64,000 bases of DNA from Paraburkholderia sp. (GCA_004322045.1 SCRN01000013.1:62001-126000); one strand, 5' to 3'; positions 35,817 through 45,698 are shown, counted from the first letter of the stretch. Notes: generated from the letters alone by a model not told the origin. Program-made: numbers and translations.

Positions 35817-36362
35817 TCATCCCGAATTGCGGGGTACATGACAGCAAACCCGGCCAGCCTCATCGAAACGCACCTGGCAGTTGTGCGTCAGAATGACGCG
35901 CATCCGCTGCCGCGCCCGCTGGATACGGGATTTCGCTCCGGGCAGACTGAGTTGATACGCGTCGGCGAAAGTCTGAAGCTTCATGCCCTCGAGGTCGCAG
36001 CGCTGGATGATCTCGCGGTCCTGCTCAGACAGTTCAGCGAGCACACGGCCAAGGCACACGGCCAAGGCATCGATCGGCGCAATTTCCTCGCGATCTTCGA
36101 TGAGGTCGTCGGGCAACGGTATCGCATTCTTATGCAGGCGAATGTGGTCGACCAGCGCGTTACGGGCAACCTGGAACAGCCACGCGCGCGGATTGTCGAG
36201 TGCGCAGAAGGCTTCACCTTGTTGCATTGCCTTCACGAAGATATCCTGCAGGATATCTTCAGCCAGGGCGCTGTCGCCGACCCGATGAGTCAGATATCCC
36301 TGGATTTCCGATCGACATCGGCGCCATGCGGTCCGCGCGCACGCATCGGGTGATGTACTCAT
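35817..36362 (-). CDS. sigZ: SigZ-like ECF RNA polymerase sigma factor
   Basis: The 181-residue protein has sigma region 2 (AEDILQDIFVKAMQQGEAF, NPRAWLFQVARNALVDHIR) and region 4 (LSEQDREIIQRCDLEGMKLQTFADAYQLSLPGAKSRIQRARQRM), ending in a cysteine-containing tail (VRFDEAGRVCCH) as in SigZ. ATG 36362 with AGGAGACTCGA is preferred over the longer frame. No anti-sigma gene was found adjacent, so regulation is unclear. It probably controls the downstream secreted-protein/permease genes. Confidence 0.85.
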   Translation of the reverse strand: MSTSPDACARTAWRRCRSEIQGYLTHRVGDSALAEDILQDIFVKAMQQGEAFCALDNPRAWLFQVARNALVDHIRLHKNAIPLPDDLIEDREEIAPIDALAVCLGRVLAELSEQDREIIQRCDLEGMKLQTFADAYQLSLPGAKSRIQRARQRMRVILTHNCQVRFDEAGRVCCHVPRNSG

Positions 36363-36486
36363 TCGAGTCTCCTGGAACGCTGGCGAACCTGTCGACCTCA
36401 AGGTGCCGTCACGGATCGTCTAACTCATCGACGGCACAGTCCGGCGCATGAAGCCGCGCACGATCCACTTTTTGCGGCTGCAAAGC

Positions 36487-36600
36487 CTACAGCACCAATG
36501 TGGCAACCTTGTACGCGGTCACGACGACGATCAGCGCGCCAAACATCTGCTTGAGCCGGTCGCCCGGCACCCGGCGCGCCGAGATGGAGCGCGGACGGCG
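36487..36600 (-). pseudogene. C-terminal remnant of a TauE/SafE-type membrane transporter
   Basis: On the minus strand the bases read PRSISARRVPGDRLKQMFGALIVVVTAYKVATLVL and then stop. This ending (RVPxxRLKxxFGxLxxxxAxY) is characteristic of the last membrane helix of TauE/SafE sulfite-exporter-like proteins. The rest of the gene is missing upstream. It lies near the IS1182 element, which may mark the rearrangement. Confidence 0.45.
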
Positions 36601-36919
36601 CGCACCAAAATCCGTGTCCAGCTTGCGCCGGACCGGGAGATCGTCAGTTGACATAGGTCAACGAGGGTGAGTCGCACAAAAGTGAACGAAATTTGCGCTT
36701 TCGACGACAAGCGCCTCGCTATGTCATTGAAAGTAAACGGCCTTTCTCGCCGCCGTGGACCGGCGCGACGTTGTGTATAACGACATGACCTTAGACCCGT
36801 TGTCGAATCCATCGAAGCCTTCCGCGTCTCCGGAAATGCAAGCGCGTAGTCAACAATGGCACATACGGCGCAAATCCTTGGATGACCGTTTTTGAGGCGA
36901 GTGAAGGGCTGCTCCGGGT
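36601..36919. other. Intergenic stretch before the IS1182-family element
   Basis: No gene that I can support was seen. Composition is mixed, with lower GC around 36660-36740. Short ORFs lack recognisable products. Confidence 0.35.
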
Positions 36920-38551
36920 CGAGGCCGTGTGGAAACTCCATTTTTACGGTAGAAGGTTGGACTACCCCGCGAGGTCGAACGACTTCAGTAGATCGACCGG
37001 GCGCAAATCGAGAATCGTGGTGGCAGAAAGCCCTTCCGGGCTCTAGCTTCGCGCCAACTTCACGCTCTTCATCGCTCTCAAGACGCCAAGTATATTGATG
37101 ACCCGCTTGATGTTGTACGCAAGCACCTGAAGGCTCATTTCCGTGCTCACTCGCCCAAGCGTTCGAGTCAGGAAGTGAGCCGGACCCATCCAGTGCTTGA
37201 GCGTACCGAAGACGTGCTCGACGGTACTTCGACGGATAGTCATTGCATCAGGCTTTCGGTCGAGCCGGCGTTGCATGGCCTCAAGTATGTCTTCGTGCTC
37301 CCAGCGTCGGATACGCCGATAGTCGCTGGGTGAACATTGCTTCTTCATAGGGCAACGTGGACAAGCGCTGGGCCAGTACACCCGCAGATTCATGTCATTC
37401 TCAACGGTGTCGAAGCGATGAATGGCGCGCTCGCCGGCAGGGCATCGATAGACGTCGTCTCGCGCAACATAGACAAAGTCGGCTTTCGTGAAGAGCCCCT
37501 TCTTCCTTGATGCGGAGGTGAGTGGCTTCGGAACGTACGCGCTGATGTTGTTCAGTTCGCATGCGCGTATCTCCGGGCCACTGAAGTAGCCCCGATCAGC
37601 TAACACCTTCAGCTTCGGCTTGGCCATCGCGCGCTTCGCGGACGCCGCCATCCTGCTGAGTTGCCCGTGATCGTTCCCAACGTTGGTCACTTCGTGTTCA
37701 ACGATCAAGTGGTGCTTCGCGTCCACCGCGACCTGAACGTTGTAGCCGACAATGCCGGAGCCTCTGCCGCTTGTTGCCATGGACCGCGCGTCAGAATCGG
37801 TCTTCGACAGCTGTTTGTCCGGCTGTTTCTGCAGTTGCTTCCTGACCCGCGCAAGCTCGCGCATCTCCTGGCGCAAACGCGCGATCTTCTCGTACAGACG
37901 CACCGCTTTCACATCGGAACCGGTTGGGTTGGTCCGATCCGCCGTTTCGATTGCGTCGAGGTACCGCTGGATACTTTCCTCGATCTGCTGCCGACGCTTA
38001 TCGATCTTGCCAGTCGTGTAGTTCTTGTCGCGGCTGTTCACAGCCTTGAATTTGCTGCCGTCGATTGCCACGATGTCGCTGGACAATAGTTTCAGTCCGC
38101 GACACAGTTCGACGAAACGCCGGCATACGTTTCGAATGGCTGCGCCGTTGTCGCGGCGAAAGTCGGCGATCGTCTTGAAGTCCGGCGCTAGGCGCCCCGT
38201 CAGCCACATCAGCTCGACATTGCGCTGGCATTCACGCTCAAGGCGCCGGCTGGACGGAACACGGTTCAGATACCCGTAGATATAAATCTTGAGCATCACC
38301 CCTGGGTGATAAGACGGGCGCCCCGTTAGAGCTGGAATGGCCCCGTTGAAACCGAGATCCTCAAGCTCCAAATCGTCGACAAAGACATCTATGACCCTGA
38401 CCGGATCGTCCTGTCCGATGTAGTCATCGATGCATTCGGGCAGAAGTGAAACCTGCTTGCGGTCATCGCCTTCAACGAATCGCTTCATGACTCACCCGGG
38501 CTCAATGCGTTGATTCAGTTTAGGCGATTAGTGCGTTTTCACACACCCTCG
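36920..38551 (-). mobile_element. IS1182-family insertion sequence
   Basis: The outer bases read CGAGGCCGTGTGGAAAC at the left (36920-36936). The right end (38535-38551) reads, in reverse complement, CGAGGGTGTGTGAAAAC, imperfect inverted ends with three differences. The 1632-base size fits IS1182 relatives. CGAGG may be partly a target duplication, so the exact borders are uncertain. It carries one intact transposase gene. Confidence 0.75.
37043..38488 (-). CDS. IS1182-family transposase
   Basis: The 481-residue transposase starts MKRFVEGDDRKQVSLLPECIDDYI and has the DDE catalytic domain: DIVAIDGSKFKAV for the first Asp, LADRGYFSGPEI for the second and STVEHVFGTLKHWMG for the Glu. A cysteine-rich segment (CPAGE, CPRCPMKKQC) sits between. 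The frame is intact. Confidence 0.9.
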   Translation of the reverse strand: MKRFVEGDDRKQVSLLPECIDDYIGQDDPVRVIDVFVDDLELEDLGFNGAIPALTGRPSYHPGVMLKIYIYGYLNRVPSSRRLERECQRNVELMWLTGRLAPDFKTIADFRRDNGAAIRNVCRRFVELCRGLKLLSSDIVAIDGSKFKAVNSRDKNYTTGKIDKRRQQIEESIQRYLDAIETADRTNPTGSDVKAVRLYEKIARLRQEMRELARVRKQLQKQPDKQLSKTDSDARSMATSGRGSGIVGYNVQVAVDAKHHLIVEHEVTNVGNDHGQLSRMAASAKRAMAKPKLKVLADRGYFSGPEIRACELNNISAYVPKPLTSASRKKGLFTKADFVYVARDDVYRCPAGERAIHRFDTVENDMNLRVYWPSACPRCPMKKQCSPSDYRRIRRWEHEDILEAMQRRLDRKPDAMTIRRSTVEHVFGTLKHWMGPAHFLTRTLGRVSTEMSLQVLAYNIKRVINILGVLRAMKSVKLARS

Positions 38552-38691
38552 GCCGACCGCTGCCGTTGGCGGCCACGGCCTCCAAGGATGCGGGGCGGCC
38601 GTTGTCGTCGATCCGGGTTCGGCCACGACCTGACCGTCGAGATAGACTCGCGGTTTTACGCCGGAACACGACACGAATGAAAAAGCCATCG

Positions 38692-38946
38692 ATGGAATCT
38701 GCCGTTACGCTACGCCAAGCATATCTGGTCATGTTTGAGTTCCTCGAGCGAGAATGGGAGCCTCTCGATAGGCCCGAGGTGCTCGGCGCGCTTCTCGGTG
38801 GCCTCGCTCTTTGGGGTGACTCGCATGGACGTGGAGCGCCTATGGACGCTGCAGTTTTTCCAGAATGGCTTGAATGCGCCCACCGCGTGATTCGGGATGA
38901 CGAGCTTGGCGGTTACACAAGCGCCGACATCAGTTTGTCGCCCTAA
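38692..38946 (+). CDS. Small hypothetical protein, immunity-like
   Basis: From an ATG at 38692 (38677 also possible) 84 residues begin MESAVTLRQAYLVMFEFLEREWEPLDRPEVLGALLGGLALWGD and continue with WLECAHRVI. The MFEFLERxW...LGxLLGxLxLxxDG pattern appears in many small proteins of unknown role, some next to toxins, and may be an immunity protein. No toxin gene is present here and the ribosome-binding site is weak. It directly follows the IS1182 element. Confidence 0.45.
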   Translation: MESAVTLRQAYLVMFEFLEREWEPLDRPEVLGALLGGLALWGDSHGRGAPMDAAVFPEWLECAHRVIRDDELGGYTSADISLSP

Positions 38947-39238
38947 TAACGCGCAAGTGTGCCCGCTTCGAGGCGCCCTGATTGCCCGGAACGCGGGGAC
39001 CACGGCCGCTCGCATCGGGCTACAGACGGACGGCCACTTTCGCCCGCTCGACATCACCCCGCAGATCGTCGACACTTCAAGTCGGGGTCATGCAGCTTGC
39101 ATCGAGCGCCTGCCTGCTTGCACTCGCCACGCTTGGCCGTCGCCGCTCAGCACGTTTTTACACGACCTCGGTCGATCAGCGTCCGAGGCCGAACGTGCAA
39201 TCGTCTTCGGCGCGGCATTCCTGCGAAGGGCAGAAATC

Positions 39239-39322
39239 GTTAAGGTTTATTCGACGCCTGCCGACATGCGCGGAGATATGCACATTCATGCCGCCGATGG
39301 CAGGCATCGAATAAACCTTAAC
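39239..39322. repeat. Long inverted repeat (24-base arms, one mismatch)
   Basis: GTTAAGGTTTATTCGACGCC... at 39239-39262 returns as its complement at 39299-39322 with one difference, 36 bases apart. One extra outer base pair also matches. It could be a strong hairpin terminator, a small MITE or a pair of recombination sites. No gene was recognised from 38947 to 39462. Confidence 0.6.
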
Positions 39323-39462
39323 GGAAGGTGAAGATGACGCCGAGCCTACCCATCTCTGTCCTTGCACGTCTCGTCATGCAATCGGCGGCGGCGGAGATGC
39401 CGTGCTCATTGGTTTATTTGCGAAGGTCTGTGGCTCTTCGACGACTGTTGCCGACGTTGCAG

Positions 39463-39821
39463 TTACGCGGTTCCGATCAGCACGTCGGCGGGAATATACA
39501 GCGCATCGTGCAGCTTGCGGATCATAGCGAGGCTCAACGCGCGCCGGCGAGCACCTCATACACGCGGTTGCTGTCCCCGATGTACGGTTGCACGTCGGAG
39601 ACCGACAGACCTGCCTGTTCCATCCGAAATTTGATCGCCTCGATCGGGCTCGGCGCCGCCACGGGGAAGTGCTCGGCCTCAAACTTCTCAACGAGGATCG
39701 CTAGAATCTCCAACTCGTCGCGTTCCCGCGTGCCTGAAGCAGGATCCATCTCGACGAGCGCGGACACCGCCTTCAGGGCGGCCTCGTAATCGGCCTCGGT
39801 TCGAATCGGGTGAATGTCCAT
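39463..39821 (-). pseudogene. higA: HigA-type antitoxin gene with a frameshift
   Basis: The frame starts MDIHPIRTEADYEAALKAVSALVE and runs through MEQAGLSVSDVQPYIGDSNRVYEVLAGAR, then stops at 39534. In the next frame it continues SLAMIRKLHDALYIPADVLIGT to a stop at 39463, the normal end of HigA/XRE antitoxins. A one-base loss near 39536 explains the break. It sits four bases after the HigB-like sequence, the usual toxin-then-antitoxin order. Confidence 0.75.
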
Positions 39822-39825
39822 CTCG

Positions 39826-40044
39826 TTACTCCATTTCTACGGTCGCCGCATCGACCTTATCGTATTCCGCGTGCGTGCCGACAAACTTCACATACACCAC
39901 GCCGATCTGGTAGGCCACCGCGACGATCAACCGGAAGTCGTTGCCCTTGATGTTAAAAACCACGCGGTTCCGACCGACGAAGCTGGCGCTCGCGTACTGG
40001 TCCTTGATGTTCTGCGGGGTCTTCCAGTTGGCCTTCGACGCTTC
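39826..40044 (-). pseudogene. higB: HigB toxin, N-terminally truncated and fused to an HD-domain gene
   Basis: The last 72 residues of the open frame ending at 39826 read EASKANWKTPQNIKDQYASASFVGRNRVVFNIKGNDFRL... ending YVKFVGTHAEYDK, which is the C-terminal part of HigB mRNA interferases. The first about 20 HigB residues are replaced, in frame, by the end of an HD-domain protein. The toxin is likely inactive, in line with its frameshifted antitoxin. Confidence 0.75.
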
Positions 40045-40612
40045 CCAAGCGGAGCCGAGAATGATCTCGCAAAAGTTCAACCGTTTGTAGGTCGGGTCGC
40101 GCAGCGCCAGCACGTCGGCCTTCACGTTGCCGAACGTCGTCTCAGGCTTGCAGATGGTGCCGCTGGCGAAGGCGTCAATTATGTCGTTCTTGAACGTCTC
40201 CACGCGGGGATGAGCGTAGACGACTTGAGAACGCTGCAGTTCCGTAGATGCATCGTACGCGATGCCGAGCACATCCATTTCCACGCCCGCTGTCACGAGA
40301 GCGACGACCGGCTTCATATGCTTCGGAATGCCCGGAGTCGTATGCAGGGCGATCGACATCCATACCTGCTCGATGTCGTATCCGTTCACGCCGTACTGCT
40401 TAAGAAAGTTGCGCGCTGCGTTGGCGCCGTCGACTTCGAAGCGTTCCGTTTTGCTGCTGTAGGCCTCCACGAGCCCGACGTCATGGAAGATCGCGCCGAT
40501 ATAGAGCAGCTCGGGATCGTACTCGATTCCTTCGCGCTCACCGGTCAGTGCGCCAAACAGAAATACGCGCCGCGAGTGGTGATAGAGGAGGTCGGGCTCG
40601 GTGTCGAAGACC
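40045..40612 (-). pseudogene. HD-domain hydrolase, lacking its 5' end, fused in frame to HigB
   Basis: Reading leftward from about 40612 the product is VFDTEPDLLYHHSRRVFLFGAL, with the metal-binding HD pair in YIGAIFHDVGLVEAY, and later LHTTPGIPKHMKPVVALVTAGVEMDVLG. These are features of small HD-domain phosphohydrolases. The N terminus is missing: at about 40612 the sequence changes abruptly to a GlxA-type regulator read on the other strand. The 3' end runs into HigB without a stop. It is therefore probably non-functional. Confidence 0.7.
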
Positions 40613-41059
40613 ACGGTGCATGCAACTGCGCTGGCGGTGGCCAAGCGCCTGGTTGTCTTTGCGCAGCGGCAGGGTGGGCAGTCGCAGTTCAGTCCGTATC
40701 TGACGGCGCCTGCCGACGATACATCGCCGATTGCTAAAGTGCAGGCGCATGTGATGGCAAACATTCGCTACAAGTTCACGGTTCGCCAGCTCGCCGACGT
40801 GGCGGGCATGAGCGCACGCAATTTTGCGCGTGTTTTCGTGCAGGAAACGCATGTGACGCCGCACGGGTTCGTCGAGCGCGCGCGTCTCGACGCGGCACGG
40901 CAGAGGCTCGAGAGTGGCGATGCGCCACTGAAAGTGGCCGCATGGGAAAGCGGATTCGGCATCGCGGACCGGATGCGGGCCGTGTTCGCGAAGCGGCTTG
41001 GCGTCACGCCGCTGCAGTATCGCGAACGGTTCCGGCGAAAGCCGTCGATCGAGGCTTGA
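40612..41059 (+). pseudogene. GlxA/AraC-family regulator, N-terminal sensor domain lost
   Basis: The sequence HATALAVAKRLVVFAQRQGGQSQFSPYL is the end of the DJ-1/PfpI-like sensor domain of GlxA regulators, followed by a complete AraC helix-turn-helix pair (FTVRQLADVAGMSARNFARVF, PLKVAAWESGFGIADRMRAVFAKRLGVTP). About 170 N-terminal residues are missing, and the junction coincides with the truncated HD gene on the other strand. It could still make a short DNA-binding protein if a promoter exists. Confidence 0.75.
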
Positions 41060-41312
41060 TCGACTACGCAGGCTCGCTCGCCCACGCCGGATAGCTGCCG
41101 TCTGCGAGTGTTGGATTCGCGGCGGCGCAACGGACGTTCACCGCGACGGCGCGAGAGGCGGCTCAGGGGCGACGGAATAAACCGCTCGCGCGGTAGGCGC
41201 TACGGTCCGACGCCTGAGGTCAGGGAGAGGCCGGTCACGCGGTTTTATGTTGGCGAATAAGGCAATCCGCCTGCTGGGCTGCAACGCTTGCACCAGCGCA
41301 ACGTCGCGCCGA

Positions 41313-43679
41313 TCAGAAAAGACGTGCCTGGCCGGACATCACGGTTTCGAAGTCGCTGCCCACGAAAGCGAGAATCGCATCGGCGACGGGTTTCAGTTGA
41401 CGCTCGACATAGAAACCGTAATCGATCGGCGCCGCCAGCGTCTCGAGCGGCTGCGGGCCGGCTACCGTCATGACGTAGCTGATCCATCCGCCGTTCTGAT
41501 ACTGGAGCGGCCGCCCTTTCGCCCGGTTGAAGTCGTCTGCCACGCGCGCCGCGCGCACATGCGGCGGCACGTTGGCGCGATAGTCCTGCAGCGGGCGTCG
41601 TAGGCGTTTGCGGTAGGCGAGTTGGTCGTCGAGTTCGCCGCTCAACGTTTGCCGCACGTAATCGCGAACATAATCGGCATAAGGCTCGCGCTTGAATATG
41701 CGCCGATACAGTTCGCGTTGGAATTGCTGGGCGAGGGGCGTCCAATCCGTGCGGACGGTTTCGAGCCCTTTGAACACGATGTCATCGCCACCGTTCTGTG
41801 CGCGCGTGAGCCCCGCATAGCGCTTCTTGCTCCCTTCTTCCGCGCCGCGCACCGTCGGCATGAGAAAACGCGAGTAGTGACGCTCGAATTGCAGCTCGAG
41901 GGCGCTGTCGAGTCCGTAGCGCTCGCGCAAATGCGCCTTCCACCATGCATTGACGTGCCCGGCGAGGGCATTGCCGATCTTTACCGCGTCATCCTCGGCG
42001 TATGGTTGCCGGAGCCAGACGAATGTCGAATCAGTGTCGCCGTAGATCACGTCGTAGCCTTTCGCCTCGATGAGCTCGCGCGTCTGCCGCATGATTTCGT
42101 GCCCGCGCATCGTGATCGACGATGCGAGGCGAGGATCGAAGAAACGGCAACCCGATGAACCGAGCACGCCATAAAACGCATTCATGATGATTTTCAGCGC
42201 CTGCGAAAGCGGTGCGTTGTGTTGACGCTTGGCACGATCGCGGCTTTCCCAGACCTGACGCACGATCTCCGGCAGGCAGTGCTTGCGTCGCGAAAACCGC
42301 GCGCCGATAAAGCCTGGCACGGATTGCTCGTCGGATGGATCGGATAAGCCTTCGATCAACCCGACGGGGTCGATCAGAAAGGTGCGGATGATCGATGGAT
42401 ACAGGCTTTTGTAGTCGAGCACGAGGACCGAATCGTAAAGGCCGGGACGCGAATCCATGACGAACCCGCCCGGGCTGTTCTCGCCCGTGACATCGCCGAG
42501 ATTCGGTGCGACATAGCCGAGACGATGCATGCGCGGAAGATAGAGATGCGTGAAAGCCGCTACCGAACCTCCCATTCGATCGACAGGCAGTCCGGTCACC
42601 GAAGCGCGCTCGAGCAAAAAGGCGATGAGATCCGTCTTCTCGAAGAGACGCGTGACAAGTTCGCAATCCTTGAGGTTGTATCGTGCGAGCGCAGGTTTGT
42701 CCTCGTCGAACCGGCGCTGGATCTCTTCCATGCGTTGGTAGGGGTTGTCGATCGATTTGCCTTCACCGAGCAGAGATTGCGCGACATATTCGAGGCTGAA
42801 CGAAGGGAAGCTCCAGGTGGCCGCGCGCAGCGCTTCGATCCCGTCGATGATGAGACGACCGGCGGCCGCGGCGAAATAGTGCTGCGCGCGCGCCCCGTGT
42901 TCGCGCCATTCCATCTGCGTGCCGCCACGCCCAAGGCGCAGCGGCACGCCACATTGCTCGGCGTGCGCACGCAGGATGCGCAAATCGAATTGAACGAGGT
43001 TCCAGCCGATGATTGCATCCGGGTCGTGCTCGGCGAACCACGCATTCAGACGCTCGATCATTTGCGCGCGGCTGCCACAGTAGTCGAGCTGGAAATCGAG
43101 GCCGCCCGCGTCGCCGTTTTCGGGCGCGAGCATGAATACCTGGCGTTGTCCGCACCCTTCGAGCGCGATCGAGTAGAGCTCCCCGTGCGCGCTCGTTTCG
43201 ATGTCGAGCGACACGAGTCGCAGGCGTGGGCGATATTGCGCTCCCGGCTTCATCTCCGCGTTCAGCAGGCGGCCGTGCTCGTCGGCTTTGCCGCGAAACA
43301 GCACGGGCGCCGTGATGAATCGCTCCATCATGTAGCGATCGGGCGGCTGAATATCGGCTTCATAGATGTTGACCCCTGCTTGCGCCATTCGTTTGCCCAG
43401 CCCTGCGAGATGGCGGTATTGCTGCGTGTAGAGCCCGAGCACCGGACGTTGTCGAAAGTCCTTGAGCGAGAGAGGACGCAGTTCGGCTCGCGCATCGCCG
43501 TTCAATACTTGCTCGGCCGCAGCGCGCTGATCCGCGGGGATGAACGCCACGCACGGCTGATCGCGCAAACGCAACAGTCGTGGCCCGGCTTGCGTGGACA
43601 GCCAGAATTCGACTTCGGTATGCGTCCCGGAATCGCGCCAGTGACGCGTTAAAACGTAGCCCTCTTGGAAGTCGGTCAA
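41313..43679 (-). CDS. polB: DNA polymerase II (family B)
   Basis: The 788-residue protein is normal length for PolB. It has exonuclease motif [15 protein letters not shown], the polymerase motif [17 protein letters not shown], motif [21 protein letters not shown] and motif [11 protein letters not shown]. It takes part in replication restart and translesion synthesis. No canonical LexA box was found in the upstream gap, so SOS control is not shown. Confidence 0.95.
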   Translation of the reverse strand: MTDFQEGYVLTRHWRDSGTHTEVEFWLSTQAGPRLLRLRDQPCVAFIPADQRAAAEQVLNGDARAELRPLSLKDFRQRPVLGLYTQQYRHLAGLGKRMAQAGVNIYEADIQPPDRYMMERFITAPVLFRGKADEHGRLLNAEMKPGAQYRPRLRLVSLDIETSAHGELYSIALEGCGQRQVFMLAPENGDAGGLDFQLDYCGSRAQMIERLNAWFAEHDPDAIIGWNLVQFDLRILRAHAEQCGVPLRLGRGGTQMEWREHGARAQHYFAAAAGRLIIDGIEALRAATWSFPSFSLEYVAQSLLGEGKSIDNPYQRMEEIQRRFDEDKPALARYNLKDCELVTRLFEKTDLIAFLLERASVTGLPVDRMGGSVAAFTHLYLPRMHRLGYVAPNLGDVTGENSPGGFVMDSRPGLYDSVLVLDYKSLYPSIIRTFLIDPVGLIEGLSDPSDEQSVPGFIGARFSRRKHCLPEIVRQVWESRDRAKRQHNAPLSQALKIIMNAFYGVLGSSGCRFFDPRLASSITMRGHEIMRQTRELIEAKGYDVIYGDTDSTFVWLRQPYAEDDAVKIGNALAGHVNAWWKAHLRERYGLDSALELQFERHYSRFLMPTVRGAEEGSKKRYAGLTRAQNGGDDIVFKGLETVRTDWTPLAQQFQRELYRRIFKREPYADYVRDYVRQTLSGELDDQLAYRKRLRRPLQDYRANVPPHVRAARVADDFNRAKGRPLQYQNGGWISYVMTVAGPQPLETLAAPIDYGFYVERQLKPVADAILAFVGSDFETVMSGQARLF

Positions 43680-43997
43680 AGCTATGATTACCGGTTAGTG
43701 AGAAGTATGAGGATTTTAATCTGACCGTACGGTTGGCCGAGGCGAATGGCGCGTAGCGGACGACCATTGGCGCTCACGATTGTCCGCATGTGAATCCGCG
43801 CCGCTATAACGTAGCAACGGGCGGCCGTTTCAACCATGCTGCGTATATATGTCCGTGGCAGTTCGAACGAGAAAATAAAACTCGCGGGTAACTCCCCGTA
43901 GAGCCTCACCGTCTGGGTGCATATATTAATTCGGGTACGGGCTGAATTTTCCTGGCGCGACGAAGGTGCCAACCTGTTCGCGGACTCGGAGAAAGCG
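43680..43997. promoter_or_regulatory. Divergent promoter region between polB and the sulfite dehydrogenase genes
   Basis: This 318-base gap serves polB (-) and sorA (+). It is locally AT-rich around 43700-43730 and 43845-43930. A CTGCGTATATATGTCC sequence near 43834 resembles only half of a LexA site. No gene was seen. Confidence 0.4.
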
Positions 43998-45230
43998 ATG
44001 ATCGACCAATACAACATCAGGCGTCGTCAGTTGCTGCAATCCTTCATGGCGGCAAGCGCGGGTTGCCTTACTTGGGGTCTGTCAGACGTTGCAAGAGCGG
44101 CGAATGCGATCACGCTGCCCTTTGAAAACGGGCTGCGAGAATTGACCACTGCGTTTCCGCAGAAAGGCGAGATGCTGCTGGTCCGCAGCCGACCGCCGTT
44201 GCTGGAAACTCCATTCTCTGTTTTCGATCAGGGCGTTTTCACGCCCAATGATCAGTTTTTTGTGCGCTGGCACTTGGCCGACATACCGACGCGCGTCGAC
44301 GCGCGCAGCTTCCGGGTCAAGATTCATGGAGCGGTGCAGCACGAAGTCGTACTCGGACTTGCAGAGTTGTCCAGGCAGTTCGAGCGAGTCGAGGTCGTCG
44401 CCGTCGACCAGTGCGCGGGGAACTCGCGCGGTTTCTTCAATCCCCGCGTTGCAGGCGGCGAGTGGGGCAATGGCGCGATGGGTAACGCCCGCTGGACGGG
44501 CGTGCGCCTCAAGGACATTCTGGACCGCGCGGGCGTGAAGGCGGGCGCGGTTCAGGTCCGCTTCAATGGGGCCGATGCAGGCGTGATCGCGGCGACGCCC
44601 GACTTCGTCAAGACACTGAGCATCGATCACGCGCGCGATGGCGAAGTGGTGGTCGCATTCGCAATGAACGGCAAGCCGTTGCCGTTACTGAACGGGTTCC
44701 CCCTAAGATTGGTCGTGCCCGGGTGGTATTCGACTTATTGGGTGAAGATGCTCGACGACATCGAGGTCATCGACACGCCGGATACCAACTTCTGGATGGC
44801 CAAGGCGTATCAGATTCCAGACACGCCGCATGCGAACGTGTCACCGGGCCAAAGCGGAGTCAAGACCGTCGCGATCAACCGGATGGTGCCACGCTCATTC
44901 ATCACGAACCTGAGCGACGGCGCTGTCGTGGATGTCGGCAGGCCGCAGCCTATACGCGGTATTGCGTTCGGGGGCGACGCCGGCGTTCGGCAGGTACATT
45001 TCTCGGCGGACAACGGGATGACGTGGGCGCTCGCAAAGCTCGGGCCGGATTACGGAAAATACAGCTTTCGTCGCTGGGAAGCGTCGTTCCTTCCGCGGCA
45101 TGCGGGGCAACTCATGCTGAAGGTGAAGGCTGTCAACGATAACGGTGTTCAGCAGCCGGATAAGCCAAACTGGAATCCCGGTGGCTACATGCGTAATGTG
45201 ATTGAATCGATGACCGTCGTTGCGGCGTGA
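43998..45230 (+). CDS. sorA: Molybdopterin sulfite dehydrogenase, SorA-like catalytic subunit
   Basis: The 410-residue protein begins with a Tat signal (RRRQLLQSF near residues 8-16) and belongs to the sulfite oxidase family: Cys139 in VDQCAGNSRG should bind molybdenum, and the dimerisation/Ig-like domain follows (RGIAFGGDAGVRQVHFSADNG). ATG 43998 with GGAGAAAG is chosen. It oxidises sulfite to sulfate in the periplasm and passes electrons to the cytochrome encoded next. Exact substrate not proven; methionine-sulfoxide or other sulfite-oxidase relatives are alternatives. Confidence 0.85.
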   Translation: MIDQYNIRRRQLLQSFMAASAGCLTWGLSDVARAANAITLPFENGLRELTTAFPQKGEMLLVRSRPPLLETPFSVFDQGVFTPNDQFFVRWHLADIPTRVDARSFRVKIHGAVQHEVVLGLAELSRQFERVEVVAVDQCAGNSRGFFNPRVAGGEWGNGAMGNARWTGVRLKDILDRAGVKAGAVQVRFNGADAGVIAATPDFVKTLSIDHARDGEVVVAFAMNGKPLPLLNGFPLRLVVPGWYSTYWVKMLDDIEVIDTPDTNFWMAKAYQIPDTPHANVSPGQSGVKTVAINRMVPRSFITNLSDGAVVDVGRPQPIRGIAFGGDAGVRQVHFSADNGMTWALAKLGPDYGKYSFRRWEASFLPRHAGQLMLKVKAVNDNGVQQPDKPNWNPGGYMRNVIESMTVVAA

Positions 45231-45240
45231 GGAGCGGATC

Positions 45241-45573
45241 ATGAGAGCATGGGCGTGGGTCACCCTCTCTTTCGCAGGTGTCGTCGCGACCAGCGTGGTA
45301 GCAGCCAAATCGCCAGCGAGCGTTGCGCAAGACACCGTGCAGGTTTCGCTGCCCGCGGGAAACGCTTTCCCGCAAGGACCCGGATCGGACCTCGCGAACC
45401 AGCATTGCCTGATTTGTCACTCTGCGGGTATGGTGATCCGCCAACCATCGCTGACGTTCGACGACTGGAAAGCCGAAGTGACCAAGATGCGTGCGGTCTA
45501 CGGCGCGCCGCTTCCACCCGAGAGTATTGAAGGTATTGCCCGTTATCTGGTGACGATCAATGGGAGACCCTGA
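45241..45573 (+). CDS. sorB: c-type cytochrome, SorB-like electron acceptor
   Basis: The 110-residue protein has a signal peptide (MRAWAWVTLSFAGVVATSVVAA) and one heme site CLICH, with a later methionine (VTKMRAVYG) as possible axial ligand. It follows sorA by 10 bases with GAGGAGCGG before the ATG. In SorAB enzymes this subunit accepts electrons from the molybdenum centre. Periplasmic. Confidence 0.88.
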   Translation: MRAWAWVTLSFAGVVATSVVAAKSPASVAQDTVQVSLPAGNAFPQGPGSDLANQHCLICHSAGMVIRQPSLTFDDWKAEVTKMRAVYGAPLPPESIEGIARYLVTINGRP

Positions 45574-45653
45574 CGCATGGTGGCCGCGGCGGTCAACGAT
45601 GCGTCGTCGGCCCGGGTTGGGTTGGGCTGCGACGCACCGGCTTCGCCCAGGCC

Positions 45654-45698
45654 GGCGCGTTTCGCCGCAAGTCGATCCACTAGTTAGCGAAACGCGCC
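45654..45698. terminator. Hairpin between convergent genes
   Basis: GGCGCGTTTCGC (45654-45665) pairs with GCGAAACGCGCC (45687-45698) in a perfect 12-base stem with a 21-base loop. It lies between sorB (+) and the large hypothetical gene (-), so it may terminate either. No T tract is present. Confidence 0.45.

Noticed and set aside
43834-43849. Possible LexA box upstream of polB
   Set aside because: Only the first half-site (CTG) fits; the second half lacks CAG, so SOS control is not supported.
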